A stretch of 56,872 nucleotides of DNA, from assembly GCA_009602725.1 (NCBI GenBank), contig WELB01000173.1, forward strand, positions 93,890 to 150,761, given 5' to 3'. The notes below the pieces were generated by a model. It was not told the origin of the DNA. It searched no databases and saw only the letters and a list, made by a program, of their open reading frames with translations. Positions 44,701-56,812 of the stretch are shown here, piece by piece. Both the position numbers and the translations under genes were made by a program. This stretch comes from Spirogloea muscicola. Taxonomy: Eukaryota > Streptophyta > Zygnematophyceae > Spirogloeales > Spirogloeaceae. Each line of letters starts with the position of its first letter. Positions within the stretch are counted from its first letter, which is position 1.

Positions 44701-45111
44701 TCCCTGATTCGGGAGATACACCTGCACAATAAGCGAGTCCTACAGAAAGGTGTTTCCTCAAATGCCACGGTGTACGATCATCCGCAGCACTTCTGCCTGT
44801 GCTCGAAGGTCGACAAGGAGCTGATGACAGACTACCATTCCAAGGCTCATTCTATCAGAGAACATACTCGACCTGGTGGTCACATGCCGTCAACTCGAAC
44901 TGCAGTCAAGACTGCTGATCACAGAATGCTCGCTGCAGGCGAGAAGATGGGAAGAAGCTCCCTGTCTGACAGCAATACAGAAGTAGGACGAAGAGCACCA
45001 GCAGAATCATACAAGAGAAGGAAGGGCCATGTAAGAGAACAAGCTCTTACTGCCATGCAGGTGTCAGGTAAGGAGGCACTCGAGTCCCTCACACCAGAAA
45101 GCAACCAATGA
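41706..45111 (+). CDS. Plant-type O-fucosyltransferase family protein (type II membrane)
   Basis: PF10250-type glycosyltransferase, expected in the Golgi and using GDP-fucose; substrate unknown. Exon 1 (41706-42170, with an unresolved base at 41807) encodes a Pro/Arg-rich cytosolic part and a signal anchor (AGVAVAVALTCALLATGYSL). Exon 2 starts at 42405 (RTDKLQGLLETFRAAV). The catalytic domain follows: WGYVALALEGGVDEHRMQ and IGDAAAIAYRLKATLVLPT, where plant proteins have GGLNQQR..I.DAV..A..LNATLV.P; FADIYDARHFIDSLEG; LTVPRNTPAKYVDSKIRPVF; QAVRCLINYEALRFS; FLAVDLRTPP; CPIAPADLTKFLQALGY; AIYLTVPRWH; YPNCLTK; VTDMALDFLVSSSSDIFIP; GLFREVIFGQRMFHGSK; then SLIREIHLHNKRV and a basic, Ser-rich tail to 45111. 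The GG(L)NQQR motif reads GGVDEHR, so activity should not be assumed. Exons between 42.55 and 42.85 kb are uncertain. Confidence 0.82.
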
Positions 45112-45560
45112 CGAGCGCCGTCTGCTGCAGAGTGTTAGATAGGAAGCCAGCGCTCTTAGCTCAGAGTGCGAGACACCCAGATATTGGGCTGTAAGAGTAC
45201 AGATTTTCTGGACATGCCTTGAGGGCAGCTGCGCTTGTATAGCTGTGTAGGTTAACAGCTTGTAGCTCGATGCGATACTCTTGGTAGGACAATTGCTGCC
45301 ACCTTTCAGAGCTCTTAGAGCTCTGTTACAATGATCTAGGCATACAAACTGGTAGCTTCCTGACAGGCAGTGGCATAGCTCAATAGTCCATCAGCCACAG
45401 GTGTAGGATGACGTCCAAACTTAGGAGGCATGCTTCGCTCGTGGAAGCTACGCCTACCAACTTATCTCGCCCCTGTAGGGGTGAGACAGCATTCTTTGCT
45501 CTTGTTCATTCCTTCATTGCGAAGGAATAAACAAAGCCTTAGAAGTGAGAAATAGCTCTT
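45112..45560. other. 3' region with a strong hairpin
   Basis: Downstream of the O-fucosyltransferase gene. It contains CCCCTGTAGGGG (45472-45483) and a better inverted repeat at 45502-45534: TTGTT-c-ATTCCTTC, loop ATTGC, GAAGGAAT-a-AACAA. No coding sequence is recognised. Retroelement tails start just after 45560. Confidence 0.5.
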
Positions 45561-46560
45561 CTTATGTATGGTGATGGCTGTAATGTTCCAACCCAGAAAA
45601 GATTGGACAGGGTCCAAATGGCCAAAAGGCGTTAGAATCAATAATAGCTATACAAGTGACTACGGCAAATCGGAGCCTAGTAACCCCAAGTCAGCAGCCG
45701 CAAGTCGGAGTAACATCTAGCGGATAAAGGTTACCCCGACAACATCCAGAAGTAGCAGCTACCGAAGCGCCACCTGCCTGCATGTGCACTGCATGAGCCT
45801 GGGAATATGAAAAGCGAAAGTGGGCGTAAACGAGGGCTGGGCTGTGAAAAGAAGAAAGGGCTCGCCCATTGAGGATAGGGGCTGGACAAGCCAGCCCAAA
45901 AAAGAATGAACAAAGAACAAAGAGGGCCAGAGGAAGCCAGAGGAAGCGCTAAGAAACCAAAGCACACAAAGAAAGAAAGCAGCTACAAATTACTCAGTAA
46001 CCCCTGCTAAGCAGCCGAAAAACCAGCCCAGAAAACGGGACAAGGTCCAAAGGGCCGAAAGGCGCTAAAAGCACACGCGCTATGCAAGAGGCCTATAGCG
46101 GATGGGAAAGGGGCTCTCCCAAAGGGGGCAAGGGCTGTGAACGGCCCCAGCCCCTGAAGAATGGACAATGGAATGGGAGGTAAGCAACCCCGAGTCAGCA
46201 GCCGCACGTTGGAGTAACTTGCAGCTAGAGAAGAGTCTCTCGGACAAAACCCAGAAGTAGCAGCCAAAGCAGAAGAAATATATAGAATGTATAGACAGGC
46301 CGGAAAGTGCAAGGAGCTGTAAGAAAGTAAGCTCATCTGAAGTGGGCGAGGGCTGTTGAAAGCCGGCCCGAAAAGACTTGACAGGGTTCGTAGGGGCCGG
46401 AATGCGCTCATAGACATATCCTAAGCAAGAATCATGTAGGATGACTACTTAGAAAGCCTAGGTAGCGCAAGTCAGAAAGAAATGGCGCTGGAAGGAAGTG
46501 AGCTCTTCCGGAGGGGCGGGGGCTGTGAAAGAAAGTGTCTCTCCCGAAGAGTTGCCGCCA
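45561..46560 (-). mobile_element. Stack of minus-strand retroelement tails
   Basis: On the plus strand: GTAACCCCAAGTCAGCAGCC at 45684 and CAACCCCGAGTCAGCAGCC at about 46184 are complements of L(R)LLTRGY-type signatures; AGTAACCCCTGCTAAGCAGCC at about 45995 is another. Hairpins or hairpin relics occur at 45880-45900 and near 46020, 46125-46150 and 46345-46375, each followed by AAGA(A)TGGACA(A)-like spacers. This is a head-to-tail series of at least four truncated insertions, all in one orientation and diverged. Confidence 0.6.
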
Positions 46561-46563
46561 GAA

Positions 46564-46885
46564 GAGAGAAGGCGCGCGGGGCGCATGAATTGAAAGGGAG
46601 GCCAATTCAAGCCAATACATTGTTCAGGCAGAGTCGAGTGCAGACTAAACAATGCTACATAATACGGAGACCTAATCTAAGGTACCTAAGATGACATTAG
46701 TACCCACGGGTGAGCACAAACAAATCTGACAAGCTAACTTGGGGAGNGGTGGGGGCCGTCTGGGAGACATGGAGACTGGTGGGGGCCGTCGGGGAGACGG
46801 TAATGAGCCGCTCTGCGCTGGCTTTTGGAGGCAGTAAAGCCCCGAACCCTCGCGCCCGGTTCATGAACACCCGGCCTGTAGAGAA
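46564..46885 (-). pseudogene. Family C retroelement C-terminus and tail (minus)
   Basis: The tail at 46564-46670 is nearly identical to 18014-18127. The ORF end on minus reads GFGALLPPKASAERLITVS, PTAPTSLHVSQTAPT and PQVSLSDLFVLTRGY-stop (about 46860 down to 46697). A 38-bp-scale tandem duplication around the unresolved base at 46747 repeats the S(Q/P)TAPT block. The upstream part is lost at an AT-rich segment. Confidence 0.65.
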
Positions 46886-47096
46886 GATAGAAAATATGTG
46901 AATTTGTTTTCCTATAGGCACTTCTATTGGGGAATTCTGCCCCGAAAAGCTGTGCCTGTACATACAGGCACGTTCTTATATCGAGTCACATTTGCCTGGG
47001 AAAAAAAGTGCTTCCCGCAAAATGGTGCCACTATCGAGGTTTTGCCCTAATGTGCCTATATCGAGAGGTGCCTATAACAAGGTTTGACTGTATGTG
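46886..47096. mobile_element. AT-rich insertion with a Tc1/pogo-like terminal repeat (tentative)
   Basis: This segment is distinctly AT-richer than its surroundings. Its right end reads, on the minus strand, TACAGTCAAACCTTGTTATA, resembling the CAGTCAAACCTCGTTATA termini of pogo/Tc1-type DNA transposons next to a TA target. Internal TGCCTATATCGAG and GTGCCTATAACAAGG are related subrepeats, and GTGCCTGTACATACAGGCAC (about 46951-46970) is a 9-bp inverted repeat. A matching left terminus was not found, so it would be a non-autonomous, broken copy. Confidence 0.4.
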
Positions 47097-48300
47097 CTTT
47101 TTGTTCTTTCTTTCCTTCTGGGCTGGCCAAATACAGCCATGGCCCTCTATTGGGAAGGGTCTCTCTCTCTATGCGCTTCCCCTGGCCCCCTTCTCGTATT
47201 CTGTTCATTCTTTTTGGGCTGGCTTTTCCAGCCCCTATTCTCAACGGGCGAGCACTTTCTCTACTGGGAAGGGTCTATCTCTCTATGTGCTGACTCGTGC
47301 TTACTGAGCGGGTCAGCTCAGTAACAGCGAGTAATGTGCAACTGTCAATGTGCTTGCCTTTGTACTTAGCCACCCAGGCCCTCCATTACTCAGTACATAC
47401 TGCCATTCCAGGAGCAGCTAGCCTTAATCGCTGCGAGGAGAGAGGCTCTTCCGGTATATGGCAATGGCTGTGCTTGGCCAGCCCAGCATAGAAGAATGGA
47501 CAAAACTCAAGCTGCAAATACCTCTTCCAAAGGGGCGATGTCCAACCCAAAGAGGAGCAGGCTGACATTAACGAGGCAGGCTCTCGCGCCTAGGTGTGTA
47601 ACATGCGCTTGTCAGTGTCGCCGCAGCAGTCAATGGCACACACGTTGCATCAGCGGGCCGGTTGCGCTTTGGCTGCAGCCTCTGGCTGTAGACAGGGGAC
47701 CCATTTCCCGGAGACTAGTTTCTGTGCTCAATAAGCTGTAGTCAACAGCTACAAGTCGGAGTCATCTTCAGGAAAGCTGGCAAAAAGTTGCCCAATCCAT
47801 ATCCAGAGGCAACAGCCAAGGCGCGACAGGAACAACGGCCAATCCCTTGGCAACCTGTCAATAAAGCGGATGGCAGGCATCTGAAGGTGAAGATAGCCTC
47901 CAGTTAGCAGACACGCAGAGAAGGACTTCCAGAGGGTGGCTGAGAGACCAGCCCAAGAGAACAGACAGGCGTGCGCGAGCAAAACCAGCAGACGGGGCAA
48001 AAGGCCGAGAGCTTTGTCTTGGCTAGCATTCCTCGCAAATGCCCGCTTTCCTTGCCCCTGTTCAGGACGCAAGCTCCTACATAGGAACTGGGCACTAAAA
48101 GGAGACAGTTGCTCTGAGATGAGCAAGCCAGAGAAGATTGGGCAATACGCAGCAAGAGTTGTTGGCATGGCAGTTAGGGGACCCAACTATAGGAGTCTAG
48201 CAAGCCACAGTGGACACAGTTGGCCCATGGGCAGCAGCCGCAAGCTGGACACTATGAAAGAAGGGTGAGAGGCGCCTAGCGTGTCTCCTTGACTGCTGCT
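47097..48300. mobile_element. Mixed retroelement fragments
   Basis: Plus-strand hairpin tails at 47119-47137 and 47215-47236 (GGGCTGGCTTTTCCAGCCCC then GGGCGAGCACTTTCT). LYVLTRAY-stop at 47283-47308 is followed by a family B tail with GGCCACCCAGGCC. A family A end, RLSVSPQQSMAHTLHQRAG then CALAAASGCRQGTHFPETS, lies at 47605-47735. Minus-strand scraps near 47745-47800 (CAAGTCGGAGTCATCTTCAG) and 47930-47965 follow. The sequence 47970-48300 is unassigned. Confidence 0.55.
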
Positions 48301-49110
48301 AGAGCACACCTGGGAGGCTTACAAAAGTGAACGCCTATGAAGGCAGGTGGCTGTGAGCAGCTGGCCTCAAAAGAATGTACAGAGTGCAAAGGCAGGACAA
48401 CGACGGCACAAGGCAGCCGCAACCAGACAACCAAAATTGCTCAAGAGCCAAAAAGCAGCACCCTGAGTTTAGGTTAAGTGGTGCAGGGGATAAAACCCCA
48501 CTGCAAAAATGGAGGCTCTCAAGAACTGGTGAAGTAGGCTCAAGCAGCGGCTGTACACTACCCACACCTCTACATATGTTCTGGAGGTGGCGGACAAGAC
48601 AAACGAGGTCTGTTCCATGCATTTCTTCAAAAGCGCAATGCCCACCAGCACCTAAATCGACAGCAGCCGTCACAAACCATGCTCCACTGAGCTGTGGATG
48701 CCAGTATACGATCCAATTACTTTGAGCCATCCTCGGGTTTCATTGCACTGCAGCCGATGATGAAAAGTACACATCTTTAAGTACGCATTTGTGATCATTA
48801 TTGATCACACAGCAAGCGAGCCACTGACAAGATAGGTGCCCCAAGTGCATCGTTCACAGACCAGTCTTAGAATGCAGCCATAGAATATACACACAAGCAC
48901 ATGCGTGTTGGCAACATAAGAAAGCAAATGACAAAGTAGATCCTTCCTCCGTGGTTTCTACGTTAAGGAACACAACTGCACCTCTCTTGCCCAGCTGGTG
49001 GAGGATTTGGACTGCAAATGAGCACTACCACGAAAAGGTCAGACACTTATTTTGCACCCAGAATTTCCACATGCACACACAGTAGTAATGACTGGCCAGC
49101 ACAGAGGAGT
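48301..49110. other. 3' flank of the RNA polymerase II gene
   Basis: This contains the presumed 3' UTR of the minus-strand RPB1 gene and sequence with no recognisable gene. A single decayed tail-like stretch (GTGGCTGTGAGCAGCTGGCC) lies near 48347. I see no RNA gene. Confidence 0.5.
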
Positions 49111-52100
49111 TTAATTGAACAAGCCATAGTTGCCTGACCTTGTAGGAGAGTATGTGAAAGAGGCAGGACTATATGTTGCGCTAGCCGGAGAGTACGAAGG
49201 AGAAGTTGGCGAGTACGCAGGTGAGCTGGGGCTGTAAGTCAAGCACCCAATTGTACAAGCAACTATGTCAAAGTTGCTGCGTACGGCAAAGTGATGCAAT
49301 GGGCCATTGCCGATGCAATGTGATGACCAATCAAGGAGGTTCAAGTGCAATCGTCGTCGAGTCTCATGACTCACCTGTATGCTGATGATGTGGGGCTATA
49401 CGTAGGGCTGGAGGGCGAGTATTGAGGATTGCTCGACGTATATTGAGGCGACGTAGGGCTGTAGCTTGGAGAAGTCGGGCTGTATGAGGGTGACGTTGGG
49501 CTATAGCTGGGCGATGTTGGGCTGTAGCTCGGCGAAGTGGGGCTGTACGTTGGCGATGCGGGGCTGTAGGCTGGCGATGTTGGACTGTAGCTCGGAGATG
49601 TGGGGCTATAACTTGGTGACGTCGGGCTGTAGGTGGGGGATGTGGGGCTGTAAGAGGGTGACGTTGGGCTGTAGGAGGGCGATGTGGGGCTGTAGGAAGG
49701 AGAAGTGGGGCTGTAGGACGGCGAGGTTGGGCTGTAAGAGGGCGATGTGGGACTGTAGGAAGGAGACATGGGGCTGTAAGAAGGAGAGGTCGGGCTGTAC
49801 GAGGGAGAGGTGGGGCTATACGACGGCGATGTTGGGCTATATGAAGGAGAAGTTGGGCTGTAGCTAGGAGAAGTCGGGCTGTAGGAGGGAGAAGTGGGGT
49901 TGTAGGAAGGCGACGTCGGGCTATAGGACGGGCTGGTGGGAGAGTAGCCAGGCGAGGTGGGGCTGTAGGTCGGCGACGTGGGGCTGTAGCCAGGCGACGT
50001 GGGGCTGTAGCCGGGCGACGTGGGGCTGTAGCCAGGGGAGGCTGGGCTGTATGGCGACGCAGAGGGAGAGAAAGCCATGCCGCCAACGTAAGGGGAGAAC
50101 TGCGCCGTGTTCATTCCCATTGGGGAAGCGCGCGCGTTGGGGCTGAGCAGATAGGACGGGGACATGGCCATCATGTCGTGGTGCGGCGTCATCCCGGCAC
50201 GCGAGGGCGTCATCCCCCCTCCCTGGCTGGCATCCATGTATGAGGGCAACTGCAACTCGATAGCATGCTGCAGCATAGGCTCGTCAAGGTGCAGCCCAAA
50301 CAGGCCAGTCCCAATTGGTGCAAGCTGGCCCAGCATGATGTTTTCAGTGACGCCCCGCAAGGGGTCCGACTCAGCATAAATGGCTGCATCCAGTAAGATA
50401 TCAACGGTCTCCTCAAAGGAGCATCGCATCATGGGCCCCGTGTCATTGCGGTTGATGCCATGGCGGGTGATTGACATCAAGTGGCCGCGGTACGTCATGA
50501 TGTCACAGAGGATGGCCAGGTGCCGGTAGTTCACATACGAACCATCAAACGAGATGACATCACGCAGCTCTTTCAGCAGGGAGTGCCGCACAGCTTCAAT
50601 GCCAAGCGCCTCAATGACCTCCAGCAGGTGATTGCTGCATGTAGGAACAATATCGCAAACAATCAACACAGGCTGGCAGCCCAGTAGTGATCGTACTCTT
50701 AGATTCACTACACAGTCCAGTACAAGAGCTGAAAGATGCCAAAAATGATTGAGCACGACCTCCCATTGACATTCCAAAGTTGAGCACCGTAACGGACAGC
50801 CTTTCACAGGATTTACCTGGTCGTGCGAGTAGCATCAACTTCCTCATAGCACATGACAGCCAGGAGAGCCACGCCCTCCGTGTCCAGCATCCACTCCTCC
50901 TCTGTGCGTACTCCTCGGTCATCATCAAAGAGGTTCCGCTTTGCAGCACGGATGAAGACCTTCCGAATCTCCTCAATTCCACGAAGGCTCATCTCTGTGA
51001 GCATGTTGCTCTCAATCTTCTTCAAGAATACATCATCATCTGCCTGCTCCGCGGCAGCATCGCCCTTGGCTGCCTCCTCATTCATGATGCGCACACGGAG
51101 GATGAGCTTCTCCGCATTATCGTCACTGAAGATACATGTAAGGTCGTCCGACCACTCTTGATTGATCTTCTCACCAATGGCTTCCATAGTGAGCTTCTTG
51201 TCAACCATCATCTCTCGGTTGAGCTCTATGCGGAGCAGCCAGGGTGACATTCGCTCCACAGACACTCCCTCGTCTGGCATCTCATAGTAGGAGCGGACAG
51301 TCTCGGCATCCTCCTCAATGACTGTGGACGTGGGGTCTGGATCATACCAGATCTCTGTTGCCTGAGTCACACTGCGCAGAGTGGTGTACTCCAGCTGCAC
51401 TTGCACGCTCTTTGCGCGCTCCTTCGCAGCAGTCTCAGCCACTTTGTCACCCGTATCAAAGCGACCCACCTCAGGCTTCAAATAGACAGACAAGGATGGC
51501 GTCTTTGTCTTCTTCGCAACATTGATGATCTCCCGCAAGCGAGGCACTCCAAGAGTGACGTTCTTGGCGCTCACACCAGCGTAGTGGAATGTGTTGAGAG
51601 TCATCTGCGTAGCAGGCTCCCCAATGCTCTGCGCTGCCACACAGCCAATCATCTCCCCAGGGGCCACTATGGCCTGCAAGAAGCGAGACTCCACCTCCCC
51701 GACGACCCACTCCAGGGCCTCACGGGTCAGCCTGTACTCCTCCAAGACCCGCTTGCTTGCCAAGGTGGACCGCAGCAAGCAGCAAAAGAACAGCGTGGCA
51801 TTGCGCTGCGCTTCCACGCTGATAGCGTCTTGACCGACAACAACCTGCGCAATCATGTCACACTTGCATGTGCTCACACGACTGCCAGACAAGCTGTTCA
51901 TCTGCAAAGCACTCTGCATACTCTTCCAAGGCAGTGGAAATAGACAGAGGCCATCGACAATTAATGCTAAGCGGAAATCTTACAAAGAAATAGGCAACAC
52001 CGTTGACACGGCTTTGTATTAGCCTTTGCTCATGAAGCAGAGGGACTGATGTTTGAAAGTTTGAGGGGAGCAAACCTTGAGTTTATCGACGAGGTTGTCC

Positions 52101-55100
52101 ACAGCGTCAATGACATCCATTGGATACATATCCACCTGGCGGGTGAAGTCAAGCTTGAATATCTTCTGAGCGTTCCAAATGAGGCGCTTGAGGTTGACTG
52201 GCAGAGGCCAGTTAGTATCCAAGGACGGCGCAACTGTTGTGCAGAGCACCTCACGGTCTTCCTCCAGCTGACGAACCTCCGCATCGAGCACCAAGCGCAG
52301 CTCTGGCACGTTCTTCATGTCCTCTGCATATTCTGTAGGCAGGTAAGATGGATTCCAGTTGGGAGAATCCAACTCAAACCGATATAGCCGATCGAACTTC
52401 TTGCGATCAATGCGTATGCTGTCCACTGTCTGTGATTCAATCCAAACAGCATCCATGCCGTCTTCGCCGTAAAGAAACTGGATAACATCCCCCAGCGAGT
52501 TGCGTACTGTGCCGTCATAGCGGACCATTACATCCTCCATAGCTTTCACAAGTCGTCGCTGCAAAGCAAATCAGGTGCTGTAAGATCAAGACATCAAATA
52601 CAGCTATGCCAAAACCACTACAAAACGACAGCCAGTGCAACAAGACTCAAGGCAAGAGGAACAAATGCAGGAGGCACTAGATACCAACCTGTATATACCC
52701 AGTTTCAGATGTCTTCACAGCAGTGTCAATGAGACCCTCTCGGCCACCCATAGCATGAAAGAAAAATTCCTGAGGTGTGAGTCCACGTAGGTAAGAATTT
52801 TCCACAAATCCACGGCTCTCTGGCCCATAGTCATCTTTTGTGAAGTGCGGCAGCGTCCTATCCACAAACCCATAGGGTATGCGCTTGCCTTCCACATTCT
52901 GCTGCCCCACGCAGGCAATCATTTGCGAGATGTTGATAAAAGACCCCTTGCTGCCAGCCGTGACCATGGCCTTCACATTGTTGCTCTCTGAAAGACTCTT
53001 CTGAGCACTTGCACCAGCATCATCTCTGGCCTTGTTCAAGACCTGCTCAGTAAGAAACAGTTGCTAATCAGTAGCTTAAGAAAATGACCGCAGGCGCTTG
53101 CCCTCGGGCTGCAGTATTTGCGTTTACTCATATGTGCCAACATAGTATGTCTCACATTGGCTCGCCACTGAAGAGAATGGTGGAAGGTACTTCCTGTTTA
53201 CCTGATTGACCCGGTTCTCAAAAGATTCCATCATTGTTCGACCAGGTTGAGCCTCCAACTCCCGATCCTGTGCCTTCTTAATGAGTTCTTTGACCTCACC
53301 CTTTGCACGGGCAATTGTTTCATTGATGGTTTCCATGGTGCCTGCATCGGCAATCGTGTCCCCAATCCCAATGCTGAAGCCCTCTTGCAGCAGCCAGTAA
53401 TTCACCAGCCACTGTACATGTCCAAGGAATTTACGCGCCGCATCTGGTCCTACTTCCTCCCTGATAGAACACACAGCCAAGATGCTCATTTGAATGTGGG
53501 CTTGTCAAACAACTTGACAACTACAAATTCAACAACCGAAAAGATGAGTGCAAAGAATCTCCATAAGGCTGGGAGCTTCACCAGATGACGTGAATGAGGG
53601 AGCCACCAGATGTTCCAACTGTGCGCTTGCAGATGATACCAGTGACTAGTTCTCCTCGCTCAATCCGAACCAGGGTGTCACCTGGGGAGGCATGCCCAGG
53701 CTCCTTATCGGGGTGCCAAGCACATGTGCGAATGAGGTTGATGGGTCTTGGTATGATTAGGCTAAAGACCTGTTTCCCTGTCCACAAGGGCCTGGGCTTC
53801 AGAATGGCAGGTGTTGGGACCTTCCCTTCAAAATCTTCCCACCACATGAGAATATTCATGAAAACATCTTTCTCAATGAAAGTGTCGCGCTTTGTGATCT
53901 TGCGTGAGCCCAATAGGGAGTCTTGCACGATGCCAATAACTGGCCTATTAGATTGCGGAGATACAACGCACTTTGGTACTGCCATGAGCTCTGTTACTTC
54001 AGCACGGGTCTCGAATGTTTGGCACACGTGCATATTCATCTCGTCCCCGTCAAAATCCGCATTGTACGGTGTGGTGACAGAGAGGTTAAGCCGGAATGTG
54101 CTCCATGGCATAATTCGAACTCGATGACCCATGATGGACATCTTGTGCAGACTTGGTTGTCTGTTGAACAGCACCAGATCACCCTCAACCAAGTGCCTCT
54201 CTACCTGCGCACAGCTCTCGCAGACCATGGCTCCTGACCTTCTTAAGTAAGAATGCAACAGATGTGTTATGATATCATGACATATACTTTGGGCTATGGC
54301 TGGCTGATCTACTAAGCCAAAGCCATCAGCCTCGAAGTCAGAGCTTGATCCAAGCCCCTTGGGTTAGAGTAAGCCTATGAATGGCACTCCTGTGCAATTT
54401 CGTTCAATCACAAACGCATGGCATGTCTTGCATCCCTTGCCAACTGCAGCAGAGAAACATCTCTGTGCGTAGACCTGTGCCCACTTCCCAGACTGTACAG
54501 GATGAACACGCTTAGCAAAGGACACAAGAGACAAGAGAATGCCAATGCGTACACAACACAGGGTTCCGCGGGCACCTTATAGCCAATCTCAAGGTGCCGA
54601 TCACTTGTCTTCTTTAAGAACCGCAAGTCCAGGCGTTGGCCATCTTCCCGGATGATATATCGAGCACCAGTCTTCCCTGGTGGTGGATGTGGGCCATTTT
54701 CCACCAGCTCTTTCAACCTGCAGCCGTGGCGCTTACCAAGGATGTCAAGGGCACAGAAGTGATAGTTCTTGAGTGCCCCTTCAATCACACAAACAGCAAA
54801 TCACCACTAATGCTTGCCAGCTCACCTCTCAATGTTGTAAGGAGTCACGGTCTCTGGATAAGTCAAGTTGAGGGCAATGCTCCAGGGTACCCCAAGCTCA
54901 TCAATGTTGATAGTTGGATCAGGAGTGATGACAGTGCGGGCTGAGAAATCCACCCGCTTCCCCATCAGATTGCCCCGTATGCGGCCCTCCTTGGCCTTCA
55001 GCCGCTGGCAGATGGACTTGATAGGTCGACCTGAACGCTGTGTGGCCTGCATCGTATCGACCACACCAACACATGGAATGATGGGGCTGACAATGACCTC

Positions 55101-56812
55101 ACCAAGAGATGACATACAGGATAATGGGCACTGTGTATGAGCATCAAGAGGCAGCCTGATAAGGATGGCCCTACCCTTGGCTGACCAGGCAGATCGTTGT
55201 CAAAGTATGTGGCAATATGGAACTGTAGGAGCTGGACAAACTCATTGATAACATGTGTAGGAGCGCCATTCTGCTCTTGGCGCCTGAGATTGTCGTTATG
55301 TCGTACAATCATCGCCAGCTGATGTGTCAGGTCGTCCTGCAGATCGATTAGAACTCTTGTCGATAGTTGCTAAATATCTTTGCTGGTATTATTCTTGGCG
55401 GCATGAGTATCATGCTTACATGATCTGTCAGACCACATCGGGAGCATCATGAATCGAGTCAATCAGATAAGCAAACACATAGTTGTGGTTGGAGATAGTT
55501 GTACAAGGGCCTGGAAATCATACCTCAGACCGGGCTGAGCTGTCCATCATAACAGATGGGCGTACTGGAGGAGGTGGTATTGGCAGGACCTGAAGTATTA
55601 GCCAATCTGGCCTGGCAAATCTAGGATTAAGTCCCAGAAGCTCACTGTCTGCGTCGCTGATCCGCTTGAGAATGTTCAGCACCTATATAAGACATGAGCC
55701 TCATTTCAGAACACACTTCCAGCTAGTGAGTAATCCGGTCACAGCAAAACCTACTGTAGGGTTTCCCCATATCAAGGTCACAGAACAGCATGCGCTCAGC
55801 AGGTGGAGACAAGGAGAAACACAACAGGACACCCTTCCCAGTCAAGTGAAGGAAGGGGTTGCCTACTGGACCTTGTCAGCTCCCAGCTGCTGTTTCCGCT
55901 CAGCCGGCTCAGGCATGTACTGCTCTTGCTCCTCGCTGCGCTTGCCACTGATCTTGAACTCAGCTACAATCTTCATGCCATCCACTGTATACTTGGGCTG
56001 CTGAGCACCGCAGCCCCCGTGGCGTTTCCCTTTTGTTTCACCCCCCCCTCCTGCATCAGCGCCATCCGCCACAGCCTGGTCCTCGTCGATGTCATCCCCG
56101 CCTTCACACACGGTCTTGTTCTTGCAGCAGTCCATCATCTTGCGCAGACGCTGCTTTGGCTGCCGCACTCGCTTTGCCAGCTTGAAATTGTGATCGTCCT
56201 GCAGAGCGGGTGGCGGCCCGGGCATGAGCCCTCTTCTGCAAGGCAGCTGTGTGGAGGCAGAGTGGATGGCAAGCCTTGATGGACAAAGTCGTCGTCCGTG
56301 GCAGCGGAGGCCCAAGTGAACCCACCTCGTCCGCCAGAAGGCGGGAGCAGTTGAAGCAGACGCATCGCAGTATGGCCAGGACCTTCTTGAGGTAGCCGAT
56401 GTGGAACATGGGCTTAGCCAGCTCCAGGTGCCCAAAGTGGCCCGGGCACTCGGCCATGGAGCCCCCGCAGGTCTCGCACTTGACCTGGCGGTCGATGGTA
56501 CCCAGGCGGGGGTCGCTGAGGCCCCCGAGCTTCGCCTTGCCCCGGTCAAACGTGTCGCTGCTCTCCACCTTGCACACGGACATCTGGCGCTGTGCACCAT
56601 GACGGCCAGACGACGGCGTCGGGCCGCTTCAGAAGGCGCTTTCCGGGCGTGAGTCCGAGCGGGAGGCCCGAAGGGCTACGGTGATCAGGAGAAGGGAGCT
56701 GGCAGGGGGGAGGCGGAGGACGGCTTACGATCTCGTCGGGGCTCAGGATGCTGAACTGCACGGCTTGGACCTTGGCCAGGCGCGCCGGCGAGAAGGTGAA
56801 CCGCTGGTCCAT
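49111..56812 (-). CDS. RPB1: RNA polymerase II largest subunit RPB1, with heptad CTD
   Basis: Catalytic subunit of Pol II, which transcribes mRNA in the nucleus. Exon 1 (56812-56729) gives [28 protein letters not shown]. Exon 2 has [20 protein letters not shown], the N-terminal zinc site. Further exons hold the clamp and dock, [20 protein letters not shown] with [16 protein letters not shown] (about 54.8-55.1 kb), and the Mg-binding [10 protein letters not shown] at 54063-54034, intact. The funnel and bridge-helix region follow ([53 protein letters not shown]), then the trigger-loop region ([40 protein letters not shown]). The tail has about 39 heptads close to YSPTSPS. These are spread over the exon ending at 49375 and the last exon 49231-49111, which closes with [13 protein letters not shown]. 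The start has only 60 bp of upstream sequence. All landmarks of a functional subunit are present. Confidence 0.96.
49120..50070 (-). repeat. CTD heptad repeat DNA of RPB1
   Basis: Tandem 21-bp units encoding YSPTSPx, interrupted once by the intron 49374-49232. The proximal units end in G or T, the central block is mainly consensus with S at position 7, and the distal units are variant ([28 protein letters not shown]). Synonymous positions vary between units, so the array is under protein-level constraint and is not a recent satellite expansion. Confidence 0.9.

Noticed and set aside
49400-50070. Regular 21-bp periodic repeats as a possible CRISPR array or satellite
   Set aside because: The period equals seven codons, units encode YSPTSPS in frame with RPB1, and there are no unique spacers.
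49364-50086. 240-codon frame of RRPTAP-type repeats and the repetitive plus-strand frame in the same place
   Set aside because: Alternate-frame and antisense readings of the RPB1 CTD repeat DNA.
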